A stretch of 11,580 nt of DNA. It comes from Crocosphaera sp038442745 (GTDB lineage Bacteria; Cyanobacteriota; Cyanobacteriia; Cyanobacteriales; Microcystaceae). Under the pieces are notes generated by a model. It was not told the origin of the DNA, did no database searches, and saw only the letters and a program-made list of their open reading frames with translations. The stretch lies in NCBI RefSeq assembly GCF_038442745.1, contig NZ_JARVCN010000075.1, positions 1-11,580 of the forward strand, in the 5' to 3' direction. Each line of letters starts with the position of its first letter. Position 1 is the stretch's first letter. The position numbers and the translations under genes were made by a program. Positions 1 through 5,978 of the stretch are shown in pieces.

Positions 1-53
1 GTTTGGCCTAAGTTTTCGCAGCGAGTGACCCCTGGCTTTTTGAGAAGATACCA

Positions 54-386
54 TTAATTAAGCCAAAAAATTCGCCTTTGGGTAGGGTATAAACGAGGAC
101 TTTGTTCTTCCATAACTTTCTCGGTTTTATGAGGATCAAAATTATGACGAAAATCATCTCTTAACTGAGACACTCGTTTTTCTGTTTCTTCTACTTCTAC
201 TCTAATTTCCTTTAACTGCGCTTGTTGCGACCATTGATAGGGAATTAATTTGAATAAACTAACTATGGCCAGGGCTGATAAAATGCTGTTGGTAGCTAAC
301 TTAATGGCAATTTCTGTAGCAATCCATTGATGTTCCGGGTTAGCAGTAGAAACGCTTTTACTACGAGAACGACGCTGTCTTGACAT
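54..386 (-). CDS. Small single-pass membrane protein of unknown function
   Basis: 110 residues. The N-terminus is rich in Arg/Lys (R3, R5, R6, R8, K10). A hydrophobic stretch at about residues 28-49 should form one membrane helix. Residues about 53-80 are charged and heptad-like (…LKEIRVEVEETEKRVSQL…), suggesting a short coiled coil. The tail contains FDP (83-85) followed by a Pro/Arg-rich end. By the positive-inside rule the basic N-terminus is probably cytoplasmic and the coiled coil on the far side; this is inference. The layout resembles small conserved cyanobacterial hypothetical proteins, but I cannot assign a function. No clear Shine-Dalgarno precedes the ATG. A short palindrome (400-412) lies just upstream. 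It is on the same strand as psaM, whose stop is 111 bases upstream of this start codon. Confidence 0.7.
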   Translation of the reverse strand: MSRQRRSRSKSVSTANPEHQWIATEIAIKLATNSILSALAIVSLFKLIPYQWSQQAQLKEIRVEVEETEKRVSQLRDDFRHNFDPHKTEKVMEEQSPRLYPTQRRIFWLN

Positions 387-399
387 GGATATATTAAAC

Positions 400-412
400 A
401 GATAACTTATCT
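400..412. repeat. Short perfect palindrome upstream of the small membrane protein gene
   Basis: AGATAA-C-TTATCT, two 6-base arms around one base, 14-26 bases upstream of the ATG at 386. It could be an operator or chance in AT-rich DNA. Confidence 0.25.
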
Positions 413-422
413 ACATTAGGGT

Positions 423-470
423 ATTCATCCCAAACAAAAACCCGATATTGTTGTTTCTGTTGGGATGAAT
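423..470 (-). terminator. Inverted repeat downstream of psaM, possible terminator or mRNA 3' stabiliser
   Basis: The arms ATTCATCCCAA (423-433) and TTGGGATGAAT (460-470) are perfectly complementary over 11 bases, with a 26-base loop. Further pairing inside the loop is possible: ACAA at 434-437 with TTGT at 451-454, leaving a 5-base bulge. It begins 27 bases past the psaM stop. No T-run follows in the psaM direction, so it is not a canonical Rho-independent terminator. A role in termination or in protecting a short mRNA end is inferred from position. Confidence 0.4.
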
Positions 471-497
471 CCGTATCTGTTTTATTAAACGAAGTGG

Positions 498-590
498 TTA
501 CTTATAAAGTTCCGTGGCTAAGCGAAAAGCAAGAACCCCAGGAACTAAAGCAACAACTAAAGCAACTAAAACTTGAGTATCTGATAACAT
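498..590 (-). CDS. psaM: Photosystem I reaction centre subunit XII (PsaM)
   Basis: This 30-residue protein reads MLSDTQVLVALVV… and ends FRLATELYK. That matches the PsaM family, which is normally 29-31 residues with the N-terminal SDTQ and C-terminal FRL-TELYK signatures. It is a single transmembrane helix (about residues 6-24) in the thylakoid membrane and helps stabilise the photosystem I trimer and peripheral chlorophyll or carotenoid binding (family knowledge). The start is supported by AGGAG at 601-605, ten bases upstream of the ATG. A likely HLR1 control motif lies 66-83 bases upstream of the start. The gene sits between a universal stress protein gene and a small membrane protein gene on the same strand. 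It is easily missed because of its size. Confidence 0.93.
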   Translation of the reverse strand: MLSDTQVLVALVVALVPGVLAFRLATELYK

Positions 591-600
591 GGATGGTGAT

Positions 601-605
601 CTCCT
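601..605 (-). promoter_or_regulatory. psaM ribosome binding site
   Basis: AGGAG on the minus strand, separated by 10 bases from the psaM ATG at 590. It is the clearest Shine-Dalgarno in the window, whereas most other genes here have none, and it supports translation of this very short gene. Confidence 0.6.
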
Positions 606-622
606 AGAATGGAATTAGTTTT

Positions 623-628
623 ATTCTT
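623..628 (-). promoter_or_regulatory. Possible psaM -10 element
   Basis: AAGAAT on the minus strand matches TATAAT at 4 of 6 positions. A transcript starting near 616 would put the HLR1-like motif at roughly -39 to -56 and leave a leader of about 25 bases containing the AGGAG. No good -35 hexamer is visible, as expected if an activator replaces it. Confidence 0.25.
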
Positions 629-654
629 ACTTTGCATCATTGTTGCCCGTTTGT

Positions 655-672
655 GAAACATTTTGTTACAAA
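655..672 (+). promoter_or_regulatory. HLR1-like motif, probable RpaB binding site of psaM
   Basis: GAAACATT-TT-GTTACAAA read on the plus strand. The HLR1 consensus is two (G/T)TTACA(T/A)(T/A) units separated by two bases. The second unit matches 8 of 8 and the first 6 of 8, with exact spacing. HLR1 sites bound by the response regulator RpaB are established upstream of photosystem I genes in Synechocystis and Synechococcus, in either orientation. The site lies 66-83 bases upstream of the psaM start. Confidence 0.5.
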
Positions 673-689
673 GATTTAACTTTCGTTTC

Positions 690-1544
690 CTAAAGGCCTT
701 CTTTACGAACCATCAACACAGGGCAGTTAGCCTTGACCCTAATATAATCTGATAGAGAGGTTCCCAACAGACGATCTAAGTCGGGTAAAGCTTTCGCTAT
801 GGAAGGACGGCGATCAGGTGATCCCAATAATAACAAGTCCACGTTGAATTCTTCTGCCAGCTCACAGATTTGTTTTGCTGGCCTTCCCCCTGTAACAGCG
901 CAGCGATAGGGAATTCCCTTCTGTTTTGCTTTTATGGCTGCTTCTGAGACAATGGGATTATTTTCCATTTCTTCTTTCGATAGGGGGAGTAATTCTGGTT
1001 TAATATCGGGGTTAACCCTGGCCAAAATTAATTCTGCTTCTTGGTAGTCTCGCAATAAATATAAGGCTAAATCTAAAGCGTATTCAGCAGCAGGAGACTT
1101 ATCGAGTGCCACCATTACTCTTTTAATCTTTTTGACGTACACATCATCCCTAACTAGCAACATGGGATGGTTACTCAGTTGAAAAACGTATTGACTGACA
1201 GATTGTTTGAGAATGGCCTCGAGACGTTGTAGTCCTCGGGAACCCATAATAATTAAATCAGCGTTGATCTCGTCGGCCACCTTACAGACGGTGTCTTTAG
1301 GATCCCCTTGACGTAGCATGGTGGATACTTGGGTAGGATCGATTTTGAGACTGTCGAGAATGGCTGCGATTAATTTTCCCCCTTCTTCCCATTTGGCAGC
1401 GATCGCATCGCTAGTAATCTGGGGAGGTACGACGTGGAGAATGTTTAGGTTGGCTTTTTTGATGACAGGAAGATCCATCAACACCTGTAACATTTCTTGG
1501 GTTTTTCCTGTTCCTGAGTCAGTATATAAGATTTTTTCCAGCAT
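690..1544 (-). CDS. Tandem-domain universal stress protein (UspA family)
   Basis: 284 residues forming two Usp domains, about 1-133 and 139-282. Each starts with a beta strand (KILYTDSG; KRVMVALDKS) and ends with the family's final strand (NHPMLLVRD; NCPVLMVRK). The ATP-loop consensus G-2x-G-9x-G(S/T) is degenerate. Domain 1 has MGSRG at 100-104 but QS where GS is expected. Domain 2 has LGSPD at 240-244 and GTS at 261-263, but lacks the second Gly at the usual spacing. Nucleotide binding is therefore uncertain. Usp proteins are cytoplasmic and linked to stress or energy-state responses; the specific role here is unknown. It lies 99 bases upstream of psaM on the same strand, but the HLR1 motif between them suggests psaM has its own promoter. 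Confidence 0.88.
   Translation of the reverse strand: MLEKILYTDSGTGKTQEMLQVLMDLPVIKKANLNILHVVPPQITSDAIAAKWEEGGKLIAAILDSLKIDPTQVSTMLRQGDPKDTVCKVADEINADLIIMGSRGLQRLEAILKQSVSQYVFQLSNHPMLLVRDDVYVKKIKRVMVALDKSPAAEYALDLALYLLRDYQEAELILARVNPDIKPELLPLSKEEMENNPIVSEAAIKAKQKGIPYRCAVTGGRPAKQICELAEEFNVDLLLLGSPDRRPSIAKALPDLDRLLGTSLSDYIRVKANCPVLMVRKEGL
1399..1406. repeat. HIP1 octamer (copy 1 of 5)
   Basis: GCGATCGC, the highly iterated palindrome overrepresented in many cyanobacterial genomes, here inside the universal stress protein gene. It supports the taxonomic call. Confidence 0.8.
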
Positions 1545-1629
1545 GGATTGAAACTCAATTATTAACCACGATTAGCTGTCTATCACTATTACAATACTGC
1601 TATTTTTTACCTCTATATTTAAAATTTTA

Positions 1630-2460
1630 TTAAGTCTGGATTATTTTTGAGAGGTCCACCCCGCATAAGTCGGTTTGTTCTAGATTTGTCCCTGTTAAAT
1701 CTGCCCCGTGCAGGTTAGCTCCTTGCAGGTTTGCCCCTTCTAGGTTAGCGTAGCTAAGGTTAGCGTAACTCAGGTCTGCTCCTTGCAAGCTGGCTCCTTG
1801 TAGTTTAGCTTGGGATAAATTAGCCCATCTTAAATCCAAGCGATCGCCTTTAATTTCTCGTAGATTAGCGTGGCATAAATAACTACTATGTAAATGGGCT
1901 TGAATTAGTTGGGCTTTATATAGATTAGCACGATAAAAATAAGCTCCCTGCAGTTCTGCTTCGTATAAACTTGCTTGGGAAAGATTGGTTTCACAAAAGT
2001 TAGTTTCTTGTCCACAAGCTTCGCTTAAATTAGTACGATTTAGTTGCGCACCACTAAAATCTGCTTTTTGTATTTGACTATTTCTTAGGCAAGTTCCAAT
2101 TAAGTTAGCCTCCCATAAACGGGCTTTTTTAAGGTTAGTTTGAAGTAAATTTGCTCCAATTAAGTTAGCTTGATTGAGATTGGCACAACTTAAATTAGAC
2201 CCTATCAAAGTAGCTTGTATTAGTTGGGCTTTCTCAAGATTTGCTTGACTTAAGTTTACTTGTTTTAAATTAGACTTACTAAGATTTACTCCACATAGAT
2301 TAGCTTTCTTGAGATTTTTTTCTGTTAAATCAATGTTTTGTAAATCTGGACAAATTTGAGGGTTATTTATCCGCCAACTTATCCAGTTTTTCTCTTTGTG
2401 TAAAAGGGCCAGATGTGTTTGATTTGCCATAATTATACCGATATTTTCAACTTTCCCCAT
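1630..2460 (-). CDS. Pentapeptide-repeat protein with 46 unbroken repeats
   Basis: 276 residues. From residue 41 to 270 every fifth residue (45, 50, 55 … 270) is Leu, Phe or Ile, except Gly150 and Gly205, and the residue two before it is usually Ala, Ser or Thr. This is the A(D/N)LXX pentapeptide pattern, which folds into a right-handed quadrilateral beta helix of about 11.5 coils. The N-terminal 40 residues (…KEKNWISWRINNPQ…) lie outside the repeats and probably cap the helix. There is no signal peptide or membrane segment, so it is probably cytoplasmic. Such proteins are numerous in cyanobacteria and mostly of unknown function; some relatives elsewhere (MfpA, Qnr) bind gyrase, but nothing here shows that. 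The start is uncertain: Met11 (ATG at 2428-2430) is a good alternative, and neither has a strong Shine-Dalgarno. Confidence 0.9.
   Translation of the reverse strand: MGKVENIGIIMANQTHLALLHKEKNWISWRINNPQICPDLQNIDLTEKNLKKANLCGVNLSKSNLKQVNLSQANLEKAQLIQATLIGSNLSCANLNQANLIGANLLQTNLKKARLWEANLIGTCLRNSQIQKADFSGAQLNRTNLSEACGQETNFCETNLSQASLYEAELQGAYFYRANLYKAQLIQAHLHSSYLCHANLREIKGDRLDLRWANLSQAKLQGASLQGADLSYANLSYANLEGANLQGANLHGADLTGTNLEQTDLCGVDLSKIIQT
1840..1847. repeat. HIP1 octamer (copy 2)
   Basis: GCGATCGC within the pentapeptide gene, coding for the irregular repeat around Gly205-Asp206-Arg207. Confidence 0.8.
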
Positions 2461-2615
2461 TAATACTTTACCAAATTATGGTGGCAATCGAATTTTCTAG
2501 ATTAATGTTAACCAAAAAGTATCAAGTTAAAGAAATATGCTAGTATAGTAAAAGGAAAAGCAAATTTATAAGTAACCAAGATAAATAAATAACTATTAGA
2601 AGATTTTAAAAACTA

Positions 2616-3476
2616 ATGTCAAAAGTTAGAAAAAGACCAAGTTATAATAATCATAATGGCTTTCGGATGCCAATGGGATTTCACACTGAAGGGTTTACAT
2701 CTGCCCTAGAATATCAGGCACAACCCTCGGACATTTTTCTTGTTACCTACCCTAAATGTGGTACAACTTGGACACAATACATTCTGTGGTTAATGCAACA
2801 TCAAGGGGAACCTTTATCCCCGTCCGAAAAACTAGAAACTCATATACCTCACCTAGAAGAAGTCGGGAAAAAAACTATAGAAAAATTACCTCAACCAAGA
2901 GTAATAAAAACCCATTTACCTTACAAGTTAACACCCCACCACCCACAAGCAAAATATATCTATGTTGCCAGAAATCCCTTTGATTGTCTAGTTTCATTTT
3001 ATCATCATACTAGGGGATTTGTTCAACATTATAATTTTGCTGATGGAACTTTTGATGATTTTTTTGAATGCTTTATAAAAGGAGAAGTTGACTTTGGGGA
3101 TTATTTTGATAATTTAGTTCCTTGGTATGAACATAAAGAGGATGAAAATGTTTTATTTTTTACCTATGAAAGTATGAAAGATGATCTAAAATCGATTATT
3201 TTAAAGATAGGTGATTTTCTAGGCAATGACTATTTAGAAACCATAAAAAATGAGGATTTTTTAAGTAAAATTATTATAAATAGTTCATTAAAAAATATGA
3301 AAAAAGATCAGCAACGCTGGTCTAGTAAACGTCCTAAAAATATGCCTCCTTTTGTCCACAAGGGAAAAGTAGGATCATGGAAAGATTACTTTTCACCGCA
3401 ACAGCAGCAAAGATTAACAGAAAAGTTTATCACGAAAACTGCTGGAACAGGTTTAGAAAATCTTTGGCTAGATTAA
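2616..3476 (+). CDS. PAPS-dependent sulfotransferase, cytosolic SULT type
   Basis: 286 residues, the usual length of soluble sulfotransferases, with no signal peptide. It should transfer sulfate from PAPS to a small-molecule hydroxyl or amine; the acceptor cannot be predicted. Visible motifs are the 5'-phosphosulfate loop TYPKCGTTW (44-52), KTHLP (98-102) with catalytic His100, and YVARNPFDCLVSFYHH (116-131) with Arg119 and Ser127 for the 3'-phosphate. A C-terminal HKGKVGSWKDYF block (248-259) corresponds to the RKGxxGDWKxxF of animal SULTs. The first Arg of RKG is His here. The dimer motif KxxxTVxxxE reads K256…SP…Q265, so it is not kept. The motif order and the KTAGTGL tail look more like animal SULTs than typical bacterial sulfotransferases. 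The 3' half is very AT-rich. It is convergent with the Uma2 gene, 19 bases away. Confidence 0.9.
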   Translation: MSKVRKRPSYNNHNGFRMPMGFHTEGFTSALEYQAQPSDIFLVTYPKCGTTWTQYILWLMQHQGEPLSPSEKLETHIPHLEEVGKKTIEKLPQPRVIKTHLPYKLTPHHPQAKYIYVARNPFDCLVSFYHHTRGFVQHYNFADGTFDDFFECFIKGEVDFGDYFDNLVPWYEHKEDENVLFFTYESMKDDLKSIILKIGDFLGNDYLETIKNEDFLSKIIINSSLKNMKKDQQRWSSKRPKNMPPFVHKGKVGSWKDYFSPQQQQRLTEKFITKTAGTGLENLWLD

Positions 3477-3495
3477 GGTGTATTGAAAAAATCAA

Positions 3496-4050
3496 CTATT
3501 CTAAAGCTATTAACTTTTTAACATCAATTTCTACTTTTGGGAAAGTAAGAGGATTAATGACACCTTCTTGATGAATTTTAGTTATTTGATAATCATTTAC
3601 TTGAGGATTTTGGAAAATATATAACATTTTGTTTTGAATATCAATCACCCAATATTCAGAAATATTAAACTGAGCATATAAAGTTTTTTTCTCAGTTAAA
3701 TCTTTATTCAAGGTACTGTCAGCAATTTCAATAATCCAATAAATATCTTCAGGATAGGGATGACGATTAAGATATAATGTATCGGGAGTGCGAACAATAG
3801 TAATATCAGGTTCCGGTTCTGAATCTAACAATGTAATCGGATGAGATTCCATAATTTCTGCTTCATTTCCTAGAATTGATCGCAAATATTTTACTCCTCG
3901 ATGATTTAGAAAACGATGAAAGGTTCCTTCAGGACTCATTTCGATAATTTCCCCTTTAAGTAACTCTACATGACGATTATCGAGAATTCCTGCTTTAATC
4001 ATGCGATGATAATCTTCTACTGTCCATTTCATTAAACTATAGGTAGTCAT
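3496..4050 (-). CDS. Uma2-family (DUF820) restriction-endonuclease-fold protein
   Basis: 184 residues, typical of the Uma2/DUF820 family, which is greatly expanded in cyanobacteria. Recognisable blocks are the N-terminal WTVEDYHRMIKAGIL, then VELLKGEIIEMSPEG (28-42). Next come EPEPDITIV (78-86) with Asp82, WIIEIADSTLNKDLTEK (105-121) with Glu108 and Lys121, and YAQFNISEYWVID (125-137). Asp82, Glu108 and Lys121 fit the PD-(D/E)xK arrangement, so the active site appears intact. The family is predicted to have nuclease activity, but its biological role is not established. No toxin-antitoxin partner or recombinase is adjacent, so it appears to stand alone. No Shine-Dalgarno is visible before the ATG. 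Confidence 0.88.
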   Translation of the reverse strand: MTTYSLMKWTVEDYHRMIKAGILDNRHVELLKGEIIEMSPEGTFHRFLNHRGVKYLRSILGNEAEIMESHPITLLDSEPEPDITIVRTPDTLYLNRHPYPEDIYWIIEIADSTLNKDLTEKKTLYAQFNISEYWVIDIQNKMLYIFQNPQVNDYQITKIHQEGVINPLTFPKVEIDVKKLIALE

Positions 4051-4351
4051 AATGCTTTATTTAATAACTATGAATTTTCTGGTTTCTCAAGACTTTATTG
4101 TGAATTTTGAGCATCAATACTAATTCAAAATTGATGTAAAATATCTCTACTAATGAGTTTGCTATTTTTATAAATTGCGATAACTTTCACGTTAGTAAGA
4201 AAATAATTATTTAATTCAATATCGATAATGTATGTTCATTATTAATACTTAGTGTAATTTATGATAATCTACGTTCTACAATGTTAAAAAGAAAATTCCC
4301 AACATTGCTACAAATTGTTACTTTATTTAACTGTCAAAAGGTTATACAATT
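4051..4351. other. AT-rich intergenic region between divergent genes
   Basis: These 301 bases separate the divergent Uma2 and cbiT genes and should hold both promoters. I find no reading frame of useful length, no tRNA, and no cobalamin riboswitch that I can recognise. The only clear structure is a pair of overlapping inverted repeats at 4103-4136. AAAAGG (4335-4340) is a weak ribosome binding site for cbiT, 11 bases from its ATG. Confidence 0.5.
4103..4136. repeat. Two overlapping, mutually exclusive inverted repeats
   Basis: AATTTTGA (4103-4110) pairs with TCAAAATT (4125-4132). CATCAAT (4112-4118) pairs with ATTGATG (4130-4136). The right arms share three bases, and the left arm of the second lies in the loop of the first, so both stems cannot form fully at once. 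It lies 53-86 bases upstream of the Uma2 start. Confidence 0.3.
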
Positions 4352-4942
4352 ATGCTCTGGCCTTATAAAACCCCTGGTATTCCCGATAATCTATTTGAAA
4401 GGCTACCAGGTATTCCCCTGAGTAAAAGAGAAATTCGCTTACTTCTCATTTGTGCTTTGCGATTGAAACAAGACTCGGTGGTGTGGGATATTGGTGCAGG
4501 AACAGGGACTATTCCCGTTGAAATTGGCTTATTATGCCCCGAAAGTAAGATTGTTGCGGTTGAAAGAGATCGAGAAGTAGTCAATCTAATCCGTCAAAAC
4601 TGCGATCGCTTTGGGGTAAAAAACGTCGAGATTTTTGAGGGAGAAGCACCCAACTGTCTTGACAAACTGCAACCTTTACCAGATCGCATTTGTCTCGAAG
4701 GGGGAAGACCTATCAAGGATATATTAACGGAAGGTTGGCAAAGATTAAAGCCCGAAGGACGGCTAGTAGCCACTGCTTCTAACTTAGAAAACCTTTACCT
4801 GGTTTCAGAGGGGTTAGCCGCCCTACAAGCGCGGAATATAGAGGTTGTTCAAGGGGGGATGAACCGTCTTGAAACCAGAGGAATCAATCAAACCCTAGCC
4901 GCCGTTGATCCTATTTTCATTCTTAGTGGTGAAAAGTTTTAG
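4352..4942 (+). CDS. cbiT: Cobalt-precorrin-6B C15-methyltransferase (decarboxylating), CbiT
   Basis: 196 residues, the size of stand-alone CbiT. It uses S-adenosylmethionine to methylate C15 and decarboxylate the C12 acetate side chain during corrin ring synthesis for (pseudo)cobalamin. Visible features are the N-terminal PGIPDNLFERLPGIPLSKREIR, which is typical of CbiT, and SAM motif I at 44-56 (VWDIGAGTGTIPV). An acidic residue after strand 2 (AVERD, Glu71) follows, then EGEAP (96-100) and LEGGRP (115-120). The protein is cytoplasmic. In many bacteria CbiT is fused to or next to CbiE, but no cbiE is adjacent here. The next gene, cdsA, is 139 bases downstream on the same strand and functionally unrelated. 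Upstream sequence shows only a weak ribosome binding site. Confidence 0.9.
   Translation: MLWPYKTPGIPDNLFERLPGIPLSKREIRLLLICALRLKQDSVVWDIGAGTGTIPVEIGLLCPESKIVAVERDREVVNLIRQNCDRFGVKNVEIFEGEAPNCLDKLQPLPDRICLEGGRPIKDILTEGWQRLKPEGRLVATASNLENLYLVSEGLAALQARNIEVVQGGMNRLETRGINQTLAAVDPIFILSGEKF
4602..4609. repeat. HIP1 octamer (copy 3)
   Basis: GCGATCGC within cbiT, coding around Cys84-Asp85-Arg86-Phe87. Confidence 0.8.
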
Positions 4943-5081
4943 CCTTCTGTAACATGAATGAAGAGGCGGTTGTTAGCCATTTTAGAAGGTTGGTTAAGTA
5001 AAAGAAAAAAATCTGTTAACCTTTCATAAAGAATTCTTAACTTTCTTGCCTCTTGACTCCTCATCTTGATATTTTTCTATT

Positions 5082-5978
5082 ATGCCTTGGACTCGAATTA
5101 TTACGACTATTGTTGCTATTTTCTTTGCCTTGGGGATGTTAATCGTCGGAGGATGGTACTTCACCCTTGGACTTTGTGTGATTGTCTTTTTAGGACAATT
5201 AGAGTATTTCCAGTTGGTTAGGGTAAAAGGTATCGCTCCGGCCGCTAAAACAACCCTAGTAGTGTCTCAAATATTGTTGATCAGTTCGGCCATCGCACCA
5301 CCATTAACGGATGCTTTATTTCCCTTAACTGGCGCATTGATCTGTTTTTATCTATTATTCCAGCCAAAATTAGCTAGTATTGCCGATATTTCTACCTCCG
5401 TATTAGGACTATTTTATGGAGGATATTTACCCAGTTATTGGGTAAGATTACGGGTAGGGTTTGCCCATGCTGTTCCCACGGTAGAGGTTGCCAGTAGTAA
5501 TCTACCGTTTATGGGATATTGGCCCGAATCTTGGATGGAACCCAAATTGTTTCCTCCTGCTTTAACCGTTACCTGTTTAGCCTTTGGTTGTATTTGGGCT
5601 GCTGACATTGGGGCTTATGTTATGGGGAAATGGTTAGGAAAAACGAGATTATCCGATATTAGTCCTAAAAAGACCGTAGAAGGGGCATTTTTTGGCTTAT
5701 TAGGTAGTGTTATTATCGGAGAAGTTGGGGCTTGGTATTTAGAATGGCCCTACTGGTATTTAACGGGGATGTTTTTGGGGATCTTGATTGGTGTTGTTAG
5801 TTTATTGGGTGATTTAACAGAATCAATGATGAAACGAGATGCCGGCGTTAAAGATTCTGGTCAATTAATTCCTGGCCACGGTGGTATTTTGGATCGAACG
5901 GATAGTTATGTTTTCACTGCCCCTTTAGTTTATTATTTTGTCACCTTATTGTTACCCATGTTGCAACAAATAAACTAA
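5082..5978 (+). CDS. cdsA: Phosphatidate cytidylyltransferase (CDP-diacylglycerol synthase)
   Basis: 298 residues, an integral membrane protein with about seven or eight hydrophobic segments. It makes CDP-diacylglycerol from CTP and phosphatidic acid, the branch point to phosphatidylglycerol, which thylakoid membranes and both photosystems need. The family signature is complete at 248-274: S-M-M-K-R, then KD at 257-258, PGHGGILDR at 264-272 and Asp274. WAADIGAYVMGKWLGKTRLS (172-191) and SPKKTVEG (194-201) are further conserved CdsA blocks. An ATG at 5082 with no Shine-Dalgarno is the most plausible start because hydrophobic sequence begins soon after. Its stop codon overlaps the stop of the convergent epimerase gene by four bases. 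Confidence 0.94.
   Translation: MPWTRIITTIVAIFFALGMLIVGGWYFTLGLCVIVFLGQLEYFQLVRVKGIAPAAKTTLVVSQILLISSAIAPPLTDALFPLTGALICFYLLFQPKLASIADISTSVLGLFYGGYLPSYWVRLRVGFAHAVPTVEVASSNLPFMGYWPESWMEPKLFPPALTVTCLAFGCIWAADIGAYVMGKWLGKTRLSDISPKKTVEGAFFGLLGSVIIGEVGAWYLEWPYWYLTGMFLGILIGVVSLLGDLTESMMKRDAGVKDSGQLIPGHGGILDRTDSYVFTAPLVYYFVTLLLPMLQQIN

Noticed and set aside
1..53. Possible gene fragment at the left edge
   Set aside because: Only 53 bases are available, with no reading frame or motif I can support.
1500..1535. SGTGKT near the N-terminus of the universal stress protein, resembling a P-loop
   Set aside because: It lies in the first Usp strand-loop, the rest of the protein is clearly two Usp domains, and there is no Walker B or P-loop fold.
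1318..1551. 77-codon plus-strand open frame opposite the universal stress protein gene
   Set aside because: It is fully antisense to a well-supported gene, with no family-like sequence and no ribosome binding site.
2541..2550. TAGTATAGTA upstream of the sulfotransferase as a promoter
   Set aside because: TATAGT resembles a -10, but no -35-like hexamer is found at 16-18 bases and the region is AT-rich enough for chance matches.
2756..2983. 75-codon frame inside the sulfotransferase gene
   Set aside because: It is out of frame within a gene whose motifs are intact, and the translation has low-complexity, non-protein-like composition.
4343..4350. TATACA/TACAAT just before the cbiT ATG, resembling a -10 box
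   Set aside because: Transcription would begin inside or at the first codons, no -35 lies at proper spacing, and a weak AAAAGG ribosome site upstream suggests a longer transcript.
4944..4990. CCTTCT…AGAAGG inverted repeat after cbiT as a terminator
   Set aside because: The arms are only six bases, about 30 bases apart, with no T-run after the right arm.
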